Assembly: GCA_035529735.1 (NCBI GenBank)
Contig: DATKWE010000116.1
Location: 1 to 5,374 of the forward strand
Direction: 5' to 3'
Source of the DNA: JAAXQD01 sp035529735
GTDB taxonomy: Bacteria; Desulfobacterota; Desulfobacteria; Desulfobacterales; UBA11574
Length of the DNA stretch: 5,374 bases
The translations under genes and the position numbers were made by a program. How positions within the stretch are numbered: position 1 is the stretch's first letter; each line of letters begins with the position of its first letter. Below, piece by piece: positions 1 to 5,374 of this stretch. The notes under the pieces were generated by a model that searched no databases, had not been told where the DNA came from, and saw only the letters and a list, made by a program, of their open reading frames with translations.

Positions 1-97
1 TTATCAATAAACTATCATCATTATGAAGCTTAGCCTATTCTTTAAGTAATCACCGCGTCGCGACAGGGCGGGCCTGGAATCCTTGAACCCTTTATAA

Positions 98-658
98 TCA
101 TTTCTCCCGAATCGGTTGTCCCCATTTTTCGGAGAAAACGATCTTCTCCAACGGTTTTCTTTTTCTTTTCCTGGAAGATTCATCTTTGGGATACCCCACT
201 GCCAACAACGCCGAAACCTTAATTTTATCGGGTATCTCTAGGATTTTTTTGAGGGTGCTTTCATTAAACCAGCCGATCCAGCAGGTTCCAAGCCCGAGTT
301 CGGTGGCTTTTAATACCATGTGCTCCATGGCGATCCCGAGATCGATCTGATAATATTCAATGCCGGTTACGCCGGAGCCGATACGGTTTGCAATGACATC
401 CAGCTGGGAGCACCCGACAAAAACAAGCGGCGCCTGTTCCAGCCACCGGTTCGGAATAACAGGGCGCATGGCCTCATGACAGATTTTTCGAATAATTTCA
501 CGTCGGGTTACGGTTACAAAGCGCCAGGTCTGACTGTTGCAGGCAGAAGGGGCAAGTCGTGCGGCTTCGACAATGGATATGACATCTTTCTCGTTCACCG
601 GTCTTGAATCAAACGATCTTGTGGATCTGCGCCTTCTAAGTATCTGGTCGAATTTCAT
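98..658 (-). CDS. nitroreductase family protein (FMN-dependent oxidoreductase)
   Basis: A 186-residue cytoplasmic flavoprotein, predicted to bind FMN and use NAD(P)H to reduce nitro, quinone or similar acceptors; the natural substrate cannot be read from sequence. Family signatures are in order: RRSTRSF near residues 10-16 (FMN phosphate contact), APSACNSQTWRF at 36-47 (the S-x-x-N-x-Q flavin motif, with Thr44 where Pro is commoner), the central helix and turn from Tyr102 through ELGLGTCWIGWF at 120-131, and LLAVGYP at 151-157. The tail is basic (RKRKRKP). The length is normal for a single-domain nitroreductase; there is no ferredoxin domain, signal peptide or membrane segment. The start is the ATG whose ATGA overlaps the stop of the upstream CorC-like gene. 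The nearest SD-like AGGA lies about 13 bases upstream, so translation is probably coupled. Family assignment is firm, specific function unknown. Confidence 0.93.
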   Translation of the reverse strand: MKFDQILRRRRSTRSFDSRPVNEKDVISIVEAARLAPSACNSQTWRFVTVTRREIIRKICHEAMRPVIPNRWLEQAPLVFVGCSQLDVIANRIGSGVTGIEYYQIDLGIAMEHMVLKATELGLGTCWIGWFNESTLKKILEIPDKIKVSALLAVGYPKDESSRKRKRKPLEKIVFSEKWGQPIREK

Positions 659-1875
659 GTCTGCTGTTTGATCCTGTATTTATTGATTCTGTTTCCATCC
701 ATCTCTTCCACGGTTATGATATAGGTGCCGATGGTTATTTCTTCCTTTTCCTTGGGAATTCGTCCAATGGTATTCAAGACATATCCGGAAAAGGTGTCAT
801 AATCTTTAGAATCGGGGATCTCCATCCCTAAGGTCTCATTGACTTCATCGATATCGGACTTTCCAAGAACCATCCATTCTTTGTTTTTGTAATCGACAAT
901 ATGCAGTTCTTCCCGGTCGCTTTCATCGCTGATATCTCCCACGATTTCTTCCAGTGCATCTTCCATGGTGATCAATCCGGATACGCCGCCATGTTCATCC
1001 ACAACAATCGCCATATGATGTTTTCTTTTTTTGAATTGATGAAGCAGTTTGTCGAGTTTTTTATTTTCCGGAACAAAATAAGGTTTAGTCATAATCTTTC
1101 GAACATCGATTGTGTCATCTGACGATAACTTATGTAAAAAGAGATCTTTTATGTTGATGATGCCGATGACATCGTCGATATCATCATCGATTACCGGAAC
1201 CCTCGTAAAACCCGACTTAACGATATCTTCTAAATTCAACTTTTTATCGCAGTCAATAACGAACATGTCACCTCTGGGTGTCATTATTTCCGAAGCGTTG
1301 GTGTCATCGAACTCAAAAATATTGTGTATCAGTTCTTTTTCTTCTTCTTTAATTTCTCCTTCTTCTTCAACAACTTCAACAAATGTCATCAATTCTTCTT
1401 CGGTGACTGCCGGTGTTTTTTTGATTTTTCCGGTGAGCATGGGAATAAAATTAAGAAATTTAACCAGCGGATAACACAGAATTGAAAGCCAGTATATCGG
1501 ATATATGGTCACTCTTGCCATCAAGATATTGTTCCGGGTGGCGATTGATTTCGGCAATACTTCGCCAAAAACCAGAATCAGAAACGTCATGATACCGGTG
1601 GCAAGGCCCACTGCATAATTCGAGAATATATCCATCGTGATGGACGTTGCCAGGGCTGCAGCGCCCACATTTACGACATTGTTTCCGATGAGGACCGTGG
1701 AGAGGAGTCTATGCGGATCCTCTTTCATCCGTTTGATAAGAATGTAAGACTTGCCTTTAGTTTTTGCGAGATGTCTGGCTTTTGTTCGACTCAAGGAAAA
1801 TAGGGCGGTTTCGGCTGAGGAGAAAAAACCGGACAAAAAAAGCAAAACGGTCAACACGATAATCTGATTAAACAT
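655..1875 (-). CDS. HlyC/CorC (CNNM) family membrane transporter, DUF21 + CBS pair + CorC_HlyC
   Basis: A 406-residue inner-membrane protein of the CNNM/CorC family, whose members move Mg2+ and other divalent cations and sense nucleotides through CBS domains; the direction of transport here is inferred from the family. The N-terminal DUF21 domain (about 1-150) has four hydrophobic segments near 3-25, 57-80, 87-109 and 118-142. It keeps the hallmark FFSSAETALFSL (17-28, with Ser19/Ser20 and Glu22), GNNVVN (64-69) and FGEVLPK (103-109). An acidic helical stretch (159-181) leads to two CBS domains (about 197-250 and 260-318), the second ending in the classic VVDEHGGVSGLITMEDALEEIVGDI. A CorC_HlyC domain follows (about 325-404). 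The length matches full-length family members and no key motif is missing. The start ATG has only a weak AAGG 12 bases upstream (1888-1891). It is the first gene of a unit with the nitroreductase gene, overlapping it by four bases; that partner gives no obvious functional link to cation transport. Confidence 0.94.
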   Translation of the reverse strand: MFNQIIVLTVLLFLSGFFSSAETALFSLSRTKARHLAKTKGKSYILIKRMKEDPHRLLSTVLIGNNVVNVGAAALATSITMDIFSNYAVGLATGIMTFLILVFGEVLPKSIATRNNILMARVTIYPIYWLSILCYPLVKFLNFIPMLTGKIKKTPAVTEEELMTFVEVVEEEGEIKEEEKELIHNIFEFDDTNASEIMTPRGDMFVIDCDKKLNLEDIVKSGFTRVPVIDDDIDDVIGIINIKDLFLHKLSSDDTIDVRKIMTKPYFVPENKKLDKLLHQFKKRKHHMAIVVDEHGGVSGLITMEDALEEIVGDISDESDREELHIVDYKNKEWMVLGKSDIDEVNETLGMEIPDSKDYDTFSGYVLNTIGRIPKEKEEITIGTYIITVEEMDGNRINKYRIKQQT

Positions 1876-1968
1876 AATAAAAATAAACCTTACAAAAACC
1901 TTGTAGAAGAGAGTAAGAGAAAAGAGTCCTTCAGTTTTTTGCCGAACAAAAACGCCCGCTCATTTTTC

Positions 1969-1993
1969 TTGCAAAGCGAATTCCGTCATGCAA
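1969..1993. promoter_or_regulatory. candidate operator dyad between the divergent genes
   Basis: Arms TTGCA (1969-1973) and TGCAA (1989-1993) form a perfect 5-base inverted repeat around a centre that almost coincides with an inner GAATTC palindrome (1978-1983). The dyad sits immediately upstream of the candidate -35 of the rightward helicase promoter and in the predicted early leader of the leftward transcript, so a dimeric regulator bound here could affect both genes. No known regulator consensus (LexA, Fur and similar) was recognised. AT-rich spacers give short dyads by chance, so this is a weak call. Confidence 0.25.
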
Positions 1994-1994
1994 T

Positions 1995-2024
1995 ATGGCA
2001 CTAATTGATAATTCAACATATAAT
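1995..2024 (+). promoter_or_regulatory. candidate sigma70-type promoter for the helicase-exonuclease gene
   Basis: A perfect TATAAT -10 hexamer (2019-2024) is preceded, with an 18-base spacer, by ATGGCA (1995-2000), a 4/6 match to TTGACA. Transcription would start near 2031, giving a leader of about 55 bases before the ATG at 2086. The spacer is AT-rich. The -10 lies within one base of the opposite-strand -10 of the leftward promoter, so RNA polymerase probably cannot use both at once. Confidence 0.5.
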
Positions 2025-2048
2025 ATAACCAGATTTTCATTTTTTCAA
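2020..2048 (-). promoter_or_regulatory. candidate sigma70-type promoter for the CorC-nitroreductase unit
   Basis: Read on the minus strand, TTGAAA (2048 down to 2043, 5/6 match) is followed after exactly 17 bases by TATTAT (2025 down to 2020, 5/6 match). The predicted start is near 2013, leaving a leader of about 138 bases before the CorC-like ATG at 1875. This is the best -35/-10 pair seen on this strand in the spacer. Its -10 overlaps that of the rightward promoter by five bases. Confidence 0.5.
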
Positions 2049-2063
2049 GTAAAGAAAGTAAGA

Positions 2064-2080
2064 TGAGGGCACCTTCCTCA
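2064..2080 (+). promoter_or_regulatory. SD-like GAGG in a small hairpin before the helicase start
   Basis: TGAGG (2064-2068) can pair with CCTCA (2076-2080) across a 7-base loop. The stem contains the only Shine-Dalgarno-like sequence ahead of the ATG at 2086, and it is unusually far away (GAGGG at 2065-2069 leaves 16 bases). The start is nevertheless well determined: an in-frame TAA at 2059-2061 lies upstream, and no ATG, GTG or TTG in frame occurs between it and 2086. Translation may therefore be weak or structure-dependent. With a stem of only five pairs, the hairpin could be chance. Confidence 0.3.
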
Positions 2081-2085
2081 AATTT

Positions 2086-5000
2086 ATGCATAAAAAAAAC
2101 GGCATAGAAGAGTATGTCCGGTCACTCATTTCTTCAAAGCGTCTGGGGAGCCAAGTGGTGCATCATACGGTGCTGCCCGAGCTCCCGCCCTTTTTTTCGA
2201 AACCTGAAAAACCGTGGCCCAAAGAAATAGACCATATAATCAAGTCTGCAGGGATCCATGATCTTTACCGGCACCAGGTGGATGCCGTTGATCGGATAAG
2301 GTCTGACCGGCATCTGGTTGTTGCAACACCGACAGCGAGCGGCAAGACGCTCATTTATAATCTTCCGGTGATCGAAAAGGTGTTAAAAAATCCGGATTCA
2401 AAAGCCCTTTACATTTTCCCATTAAAGGCGCTGGCACAGGATCAACTGCGTACCTTTCAGGAACTTTCCGCCCACGGTAAAATGGTAACGCCCACCATCG
2501 AGATCTACGATGGAGACACTTCGGCCTGGCATCGGAAACGTATCAGAGAAACACCGCCCAACATTCTTTTGACCAATCCGGAAATGGTTCACCTTTCGCT
2601 ACTGCCGCATCATCTAAAGTGGGCGGAATTCTTTGGTGCCCTGGATACGGTTGTGGTGGATGAAGTTCATACCTATCGCGGGATCATGGGGTCCCATATG
2701 GCCCAGGTTTTCAGACGGCTTCGAAGGATATGTTCTTTTTACGGTGCGGCCCCCAAATTCGTTTTTTGTTCTGCCACCGTGTCCAATCCTACGCAACTTG
2801 CCGAACAACTTACGGGGTTAACGGTCGATACCATCACAGAAAGCGGCGCGCCTCTGGGCGAGAAACACATCGTATTTATCAATCCGGCTCAGGGACCGGC
2901 ACAGACGGCCATACTGTTACTGAAAGCAGCGCTTCACAGAGGTTTGCGTACGATTGTTTATACCCAGTCCAGAAAACTTACCGAGTTGATCGCCATTTGG
3001 GCGGGGAGTCAATCCGGGCCGTTTGCCAGCAGAATTAGTGCGTATCGGGCGGGATTCCTTCCTGAAGAGCGAAGGGAGATTGAAGCAAGGCTTGCCAAAG
3101 GTGATCTATTGGCCGTGATATCTACAAGTGCGCTCGAGCTCGGTATCGACATCGGTGATTTGGACCTGTGTCTTTTGGTGGGATACCCCGGCACAGTTGT
3201 GGCGACGTGGCAAAGGGGCGGCAGGGTAGGGCGCAGCGGACAGAAGTCCGCGCTGGTGCTGATTGCCGGTGAAGATGCTCTGGATCAATATTTTATGCGA
3301 AATCCTGAAGATTTTCTTGACCGTGAGCCCGAAGCGGCGGTGGTCAACCCGTACAATCCTGAGATTACATCCAAACACATCATCTGTGCGGCAGCCGAAC
3401 TGCCCATAAAGTCAGACGAACCCTGGATGTCCCATGAACATGTTAAAACGGCTGTTTTAAGCCTTGAGGCCAAAGGCGATCTTTTAAGAAGTGAAGATGG
3501 GACGGAAATCTATTCCAGCCGACAGGCCCCCCACCGGCATATCAACCTGAGAGGGACGGGAGACCGTTTCAATATTGTCAGCAATAAGACCGGCCGGAGC
3601 AAAGGGGAGATCGATGGATTCAGAGCCTTTAGAGAGACCCATCCCGGAGCTATTTATCTTCATAAAGGCGATACATTCCTTGTGGACATCCTCGATCTGG
3701 ATACGCGGACCGTTAAAGTTTCCAAAGCCCACGTCGATTATTATACCCGGGTAAGATCAGAAAAAAATACGGAAATACTGAATATATATGATCAAAAAAA
3801 TATCTTAGATACAATTGTATATGCCGGCAAACTTAAAGTAACAGATAAGGTGTTGGGATATGAAAAATGGCGGATACATGCTAAAAAAAGGTTGAGCGTT
3901 ATCCCCTTGGATCTTCCGGAACAGATTTTTGAGACAGACGGTCTGTGGTTTAAAATTCCGTCTCGAATTCAAAAAAAAGCTGAAGCAAAGTATTTCCATT
4001 TTATGGGGGGGATCCATGCCATTGAACATGCTGCAATCGGCATCTTTCCGCTTCTGGTGATGGCAGATCGAAATGACCTGGGCGGTATTTCCACACCGTT
4101 TCATCCACAGGTTGGCAGCGCGGCGGTATTTATTTATGACGGAGTCCCCGGCGGAGCCGGCCTGAGTCTGCAGGCTTTTAAACGCGCCAGAGACCTGCTC
4201 GAGTACACATTTGAATTGATCCGTGCATGCCCCTGTGAATCCGGCTGTCCCTCCTGTGTGCATTCACCAAAATGCGGTTCCGGAAACAGACCCATAGACA
4301 AGGCTGCTGCCGGTTTCCTGCTCGAAGAAATCATAAAGGATCGTGATTCTAAAAGCATGCGGGAGGTTAGATTCGACGACCCTTTACGGAAGGATGAATC
4401 CGGCTCCGATAAAACGTGTTCAACATTTCACGGAACAGAGATCCCCAAGGATATGGAAAAAAGATCCCCGAACTTTAAGGGGCGATTTCGGAAAAGATCG
4501 GCAGCAAGACGCAAACAGACAAAAGTTGAACGGCGCACATTCCAGGAATCGGGACACCCGATCGCCGAGCACGATATTCACTTTTGTGTGTTCGATGTGG
4601 AGACCCAGCGTTCTGCGCAGGAGGTCGGCGGCTGGCATCGAGCGGATTTGATGGGTATCAGCTGCGTCGTGCTGTATGATTCTAAAGAAGATACCTATTT
4701 CGAGTTTTTAGATGATCAGATATCTCAACTTGTTGAACACCTTAAAGATTGTGATCTTGTGGTCGGTTTCAATATCAAGAAATTCGACTTCCATGTGCTG
4801 GGTGGATATTCGGATTTTAGCTTTGGAAACCTTCCGGTCCTTGATATTCTTGAAGATGTTCATCAGCGCCTCGGCTACAGACTCTCTCTGGATCATCTGG
4901 CAGGTGTAACATTGGGGAAAAAAAAGACCGCGGACGGCCTTCAGGCTCTGCGCTGGTGGAAACAGGGGCGGATGCGTGAGATCATCGACTACTGTAAAGC

Positions 5001-5106
5001 AGATGTAGAGATTACCAGAGATCTTTATTGGTACGGAAAGAAGAACGGGTATCTTCTGTTTACCAACAAGGCCCAGAAGACGGTTCGGATCCCGGTAAAA
5101 TGGTGA
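2086..5106 (+). CDS. MrfA-like DEAD/DEAH (DEVH) helicase fused to a MrfB-like DEDD exonuclease
   Basis: A 1006-residue, apparently cytoplasmic DNA-repair protein with two enzymatic parts. The helicase (about 1-750) has all superfamily 2 motifs: Q-motif region with Gln64, Walker A ATPTASGKT (80-88), FPLKALAQDQ (111-120), LLTNPEMVH (161-169), DEVH (192-195), SAT (229-231), motif IV around IVYTQSR (290-296), STSALELGIDIGD (346-358) and QRGGRVGR (376-383). Its C-terminal MrfA/DUF1998 region shows HAIEHA (644-649), YDGVPGGAGLS (684-694) and a likely zinc cluster with Cys715, 717, 721, 724 and 730. A basic linker (about 790-818) leads to a DnaQ/RNase H-like exonuclease: ExoI DVE with Asp837 and Glu839, ExoII GFNIKKFD with Asp901, ExoIII YCKAD with Tyr969 and Asp973, a DEDDy-type set. 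Known MrfA alone is about 750 residues and MrfB is a separate neighbouring gene in Bacillus subtilis, acting on mitomycin C lesions. Fusion and complete motifs are seen; the repair role is inferred. An A8 run (3971-3978) and a G7 run (4005-4011) lie inside the gene but the frame stays open and conserved past both. Confidence 0.93.
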   Translation: MHKKNGIEEYVRSLISSKRLGSQVVHHTVLPELPPFFSKPEKPWPKEIDHIIKSAGIHDLYRHQVDAVDRIRSDRHLVVATPTASGKTLIYNLPVIEKVLKNPDSKALYIFPLKALAQDQLRTFQELSAHGKMVTPTIEIYDGDTSAWHRKRIRETPPNILLTNPEMVHLSLLPHHLKWAEFFGALDTVVVDEVHTYRGIMGSHMAQVFRRLRRICSFYGAAPKFVFCSATVSNPTQLAEQLTGLTVDTITESGAPLGEKHIVFINPAQGPAQTAILLLKAALHRGLRTIVYTQSRKLTELIAIWAGSQSGPFASRISAYRAGFLPEERREIEARLAKGDLLAVISTSALELGIDIGDLDLCLLVGYPGTVVATWQRGGRVGRSGQKSALVLIAGEDALDQYFMRNPEDFLDREPEAAVVNPYNPEITSKHIICAAAELPIKSDEPWMSHEHVKTAVLSLEAKGDLLRSEDGTEIYSSRQAPHRHINLRGTGDRFNIVSNKTGRSKGEIDGFRAFRETHPGAIYLHKGDTFLVDILDLDTRTVKVSKAHVDYYTRVRSEKNTEILNIYDQKNILDTIVYAGKLKVTDKVLGYEKWRIHAKKRLSVIPLDLPEQIFETDGLWFKIPSRIQKKAEAKYFHFMGGIHAIEHAAIGIFPLLVMADRNDLGGISTPFHPQVGSAAVFIYDGVPGGAGLSLQAFKRARDLLEYTFELIRACPCESGCPSCVHSPKCGSGNRPIDKAAAGFLLEEIIKDRDSKSMREVRFDDPLRKDESGSDKTCSTFHGTEIPKDMEKRSPNFKGRFRKRSAARRKQTKVERRTFQESGHPIAEHDIHFCVFDVETQRSAQEVGGWHRADLMGISCVVLYDSKEDTYFEFLDDQISQLVEHLKDCDLVVGFNIKKFDFHVLGGYSDFSFGNLPVLDILEDVHQRLGYRLSLDHLAGVTLGKKKTADGLQALRWWKQGRMREIIDYCKADVEITRDLYWYGKKNGYLLFTNKAQKTVRIPVKW

Positions 5107-5155
5107 AAAATACAAAGTGTCTAACCCGCCACAGAGCCTCGGCGGATAAAAGTGA

Positions 5156-5181
5156 GCTAAAATGCCTAAAATGCCTAAAGT
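5156..5181. repeat. short 9-base tandem repeat downstream of the helicase-exonuclease gene
   Basis: Three head-to-tail units of consensus GCCTAAAAT are present: GCTAAAAT (5156-5163, one base short), GCCTAAAAT (5164-5172) and GCCTAAAGT (5173-5181). They lie about 50 bases after the stop codon in non-coding sequence. They may be a decayed dispersed intergenic repeat or simple slippage product; no function is apparent. Confidence 0.6.
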
Positions 5182-5229
5182 TGAGGAAAGCGTTTTCAGC
5201 GCAATTCATTTTTTACTTAAATGGATAGA

Positions 5230-5256
5230 GCCAGGGGCACAACCATCAACCCTGGC
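5230..5256. terminator. GC-rich inverted repeat, possible weak terminator
   Basis: GCCAGGG (5230-5236) and CCCTGGC (5250-5256) are a perfect 7-base inverted repeat around a 13-base loop, the strongest hairpin after the helicase-exonuclease gene. No T-tract follows directly on the plus strand; the nearest run, ATTTTT, begins 15 bases past the stem (5271-5276). It is therefore not a textbook intrinsic terminator. It might still stabilise or end the upstream transcript, or belong to the neighbouring repeat region. Confidence 0.25.
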
Positions 5257-5290
5257 CCAGACCGATCACCATTTTTGGATGGAAACCGAT

Positions 5291-5348
5291 TAGTGCCCAT
5301 TCACAATTTTTAAATGAGCACAGTGCGTTTCCAATTCATAAATGAGCA
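5291..5348. repeat. two imperfect 28-30-base direct repeats, possible insertion-sequence end
   Basis: Two adjacent units, 5291-5320 and 5321-5348, both begin with AGTGC one base in, carry an AT-rich middle and finish with the identical TAAATGAGCA (5311-5320 and 5339-5348). A further ACCGAT direct repeat (5261-5266, 5285-5290) precedes them, and ATTTTT recurs at 5271, 5306 and nearby. Multiple short internal repeats near a terminus are typical of IS21-family elements, which suggests a transposon end running off the right edge. No transposase sequence, tip or target duplication is visible, so only the repeats are certain. Confidence 0.4.
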
Positions 5349-5374
5349 ATTTTTGTCTGGATCAAGGCCGCCCC

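Noticed and set aside
53..76. GC-rich block with GTCGCGAC palindrome and CAGG/CCTG arms as a terminator for the leftward unit
   Set aside because: The stems are only about four pairs and no T-tract follows on the minus strand, so it does not meet terminator criteria.
1112..1474. Plus-strand open frame of 120 codons opposite the CorC-like gene
   Set aside because: The serine-rich translation is the mirror of the acidic and CBS-encoding sequence of the real gene; no independent support.
1891..1905. TACAA/TTGTA hairpin in the CorC leader as a riboswitch or attenuator
   Set aside because: It is a five-pair AT-rich stem with no conserved riboswitch core (for example no M-box-like structure recognised), well within chance for this spacer.
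1996..2010. TGGCAC resembling a sigma54 -24 element
   Set aside because: There is no GC/TTGC -12 element at the required distance; the positions expected to hold it read GATA.
3805..4263. Antisense open frame of 152 codons within the helicase gene
   Set aside because: It lies wholly inside conserved helicase/DUF1998 coding sequence on the opposite strand and has no recognisable motif of its own.
4708..5115. Antisense open frame of 135 codons opposite the exonuclease domain
   Set aside because: It is a shadow of the conserved DEDD nuclease coding sequence, with no family signature and no promoter seen.
5028..5228. Open frame of 66 codons spanning the end of the helicase-exonuclease gene and the tail
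   Set aside because: It starts inside the real gene in another frame, runs through the tandem repeat (KCLKCLK), and has no sign of coding selection or ribosome site.
5291..5348. Possible start of a CRISPR array from the 28-30-base repeats
   Set aside because: The units are adjacent with no spacer between them, they diverge in the middle, and only two are present.

Overview
The window carries three protein-coding genes in two divergent transcription units, plus a non-coding tail at the right edge. Gene content, codon style and general similarity of the proteins suggest a Gram-negative anaerobe or facultative bacterium, with a sulfate-reducer-like Desulfobacterota lineage as my best guess. There is no rRNA or marker gene to fix this, so the taxonomic call is an impression only.

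Left half, minus strand (98-1875): a two-gene unit read leftwards. The first gene encodes a 406-residue membrane protein of the HlyC/CorC (CNNM) family, with a DUF21 transmembrane domain, a CBS pair and a C-terminal CorC_HlyC domain; it is a probable divalent-cation (Mg2+/Co2+) transporter. The second, overlapping it through an ATGA stop/start junction, encodes a 186-residue FMN-dependent nitroreductase-family oxidoreductase. No convincing terminator lies between its stop and the left edge.

Centre (1876-2085): a 210-base AT-rich divergent intergenic region. It holds a good candidate promoter for each direction, and the two -10 hexamers lie almost on top of each other on opposite strands. A dyad (TTGCA/TGCAA arms) next to the promoters is a candidate operator. 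A small hairpin overlaps the only Shine-Dalgarno-like sequence in front of the rightward gene.

Right half, plus strand (2086-5106): one long gene encoding a 1006-residue protein. Residues 1 to about 750 are an intact MrfA-like (YprA-like) superfamily 2 helicase with a DUF1998-type cysteine cluster. After a basic linker, residues about 830-1000 form a DnaQ/RNase H-like 3'-5' exonuclease with a complete DEDD set. In Bacillus subtilis the helicase MrfA and exonuclease MrfB are separate, adjacent genes acting in repair of mitomycin C damage. This protein looks like the two activities fused in the same order, and it is the most notable item in the window.

Right edge (5107-5374): no gene seen. It contains a short 9-base tandem repeat, a GC-rich perfect inverted repeat, and two imperfect copies of a 28-30-base unit ending in TAAATGAGCA. 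That unit may be the repeat-bearing end of an insertion sequence (an IS21-like end is a guess) continuing outside the window.
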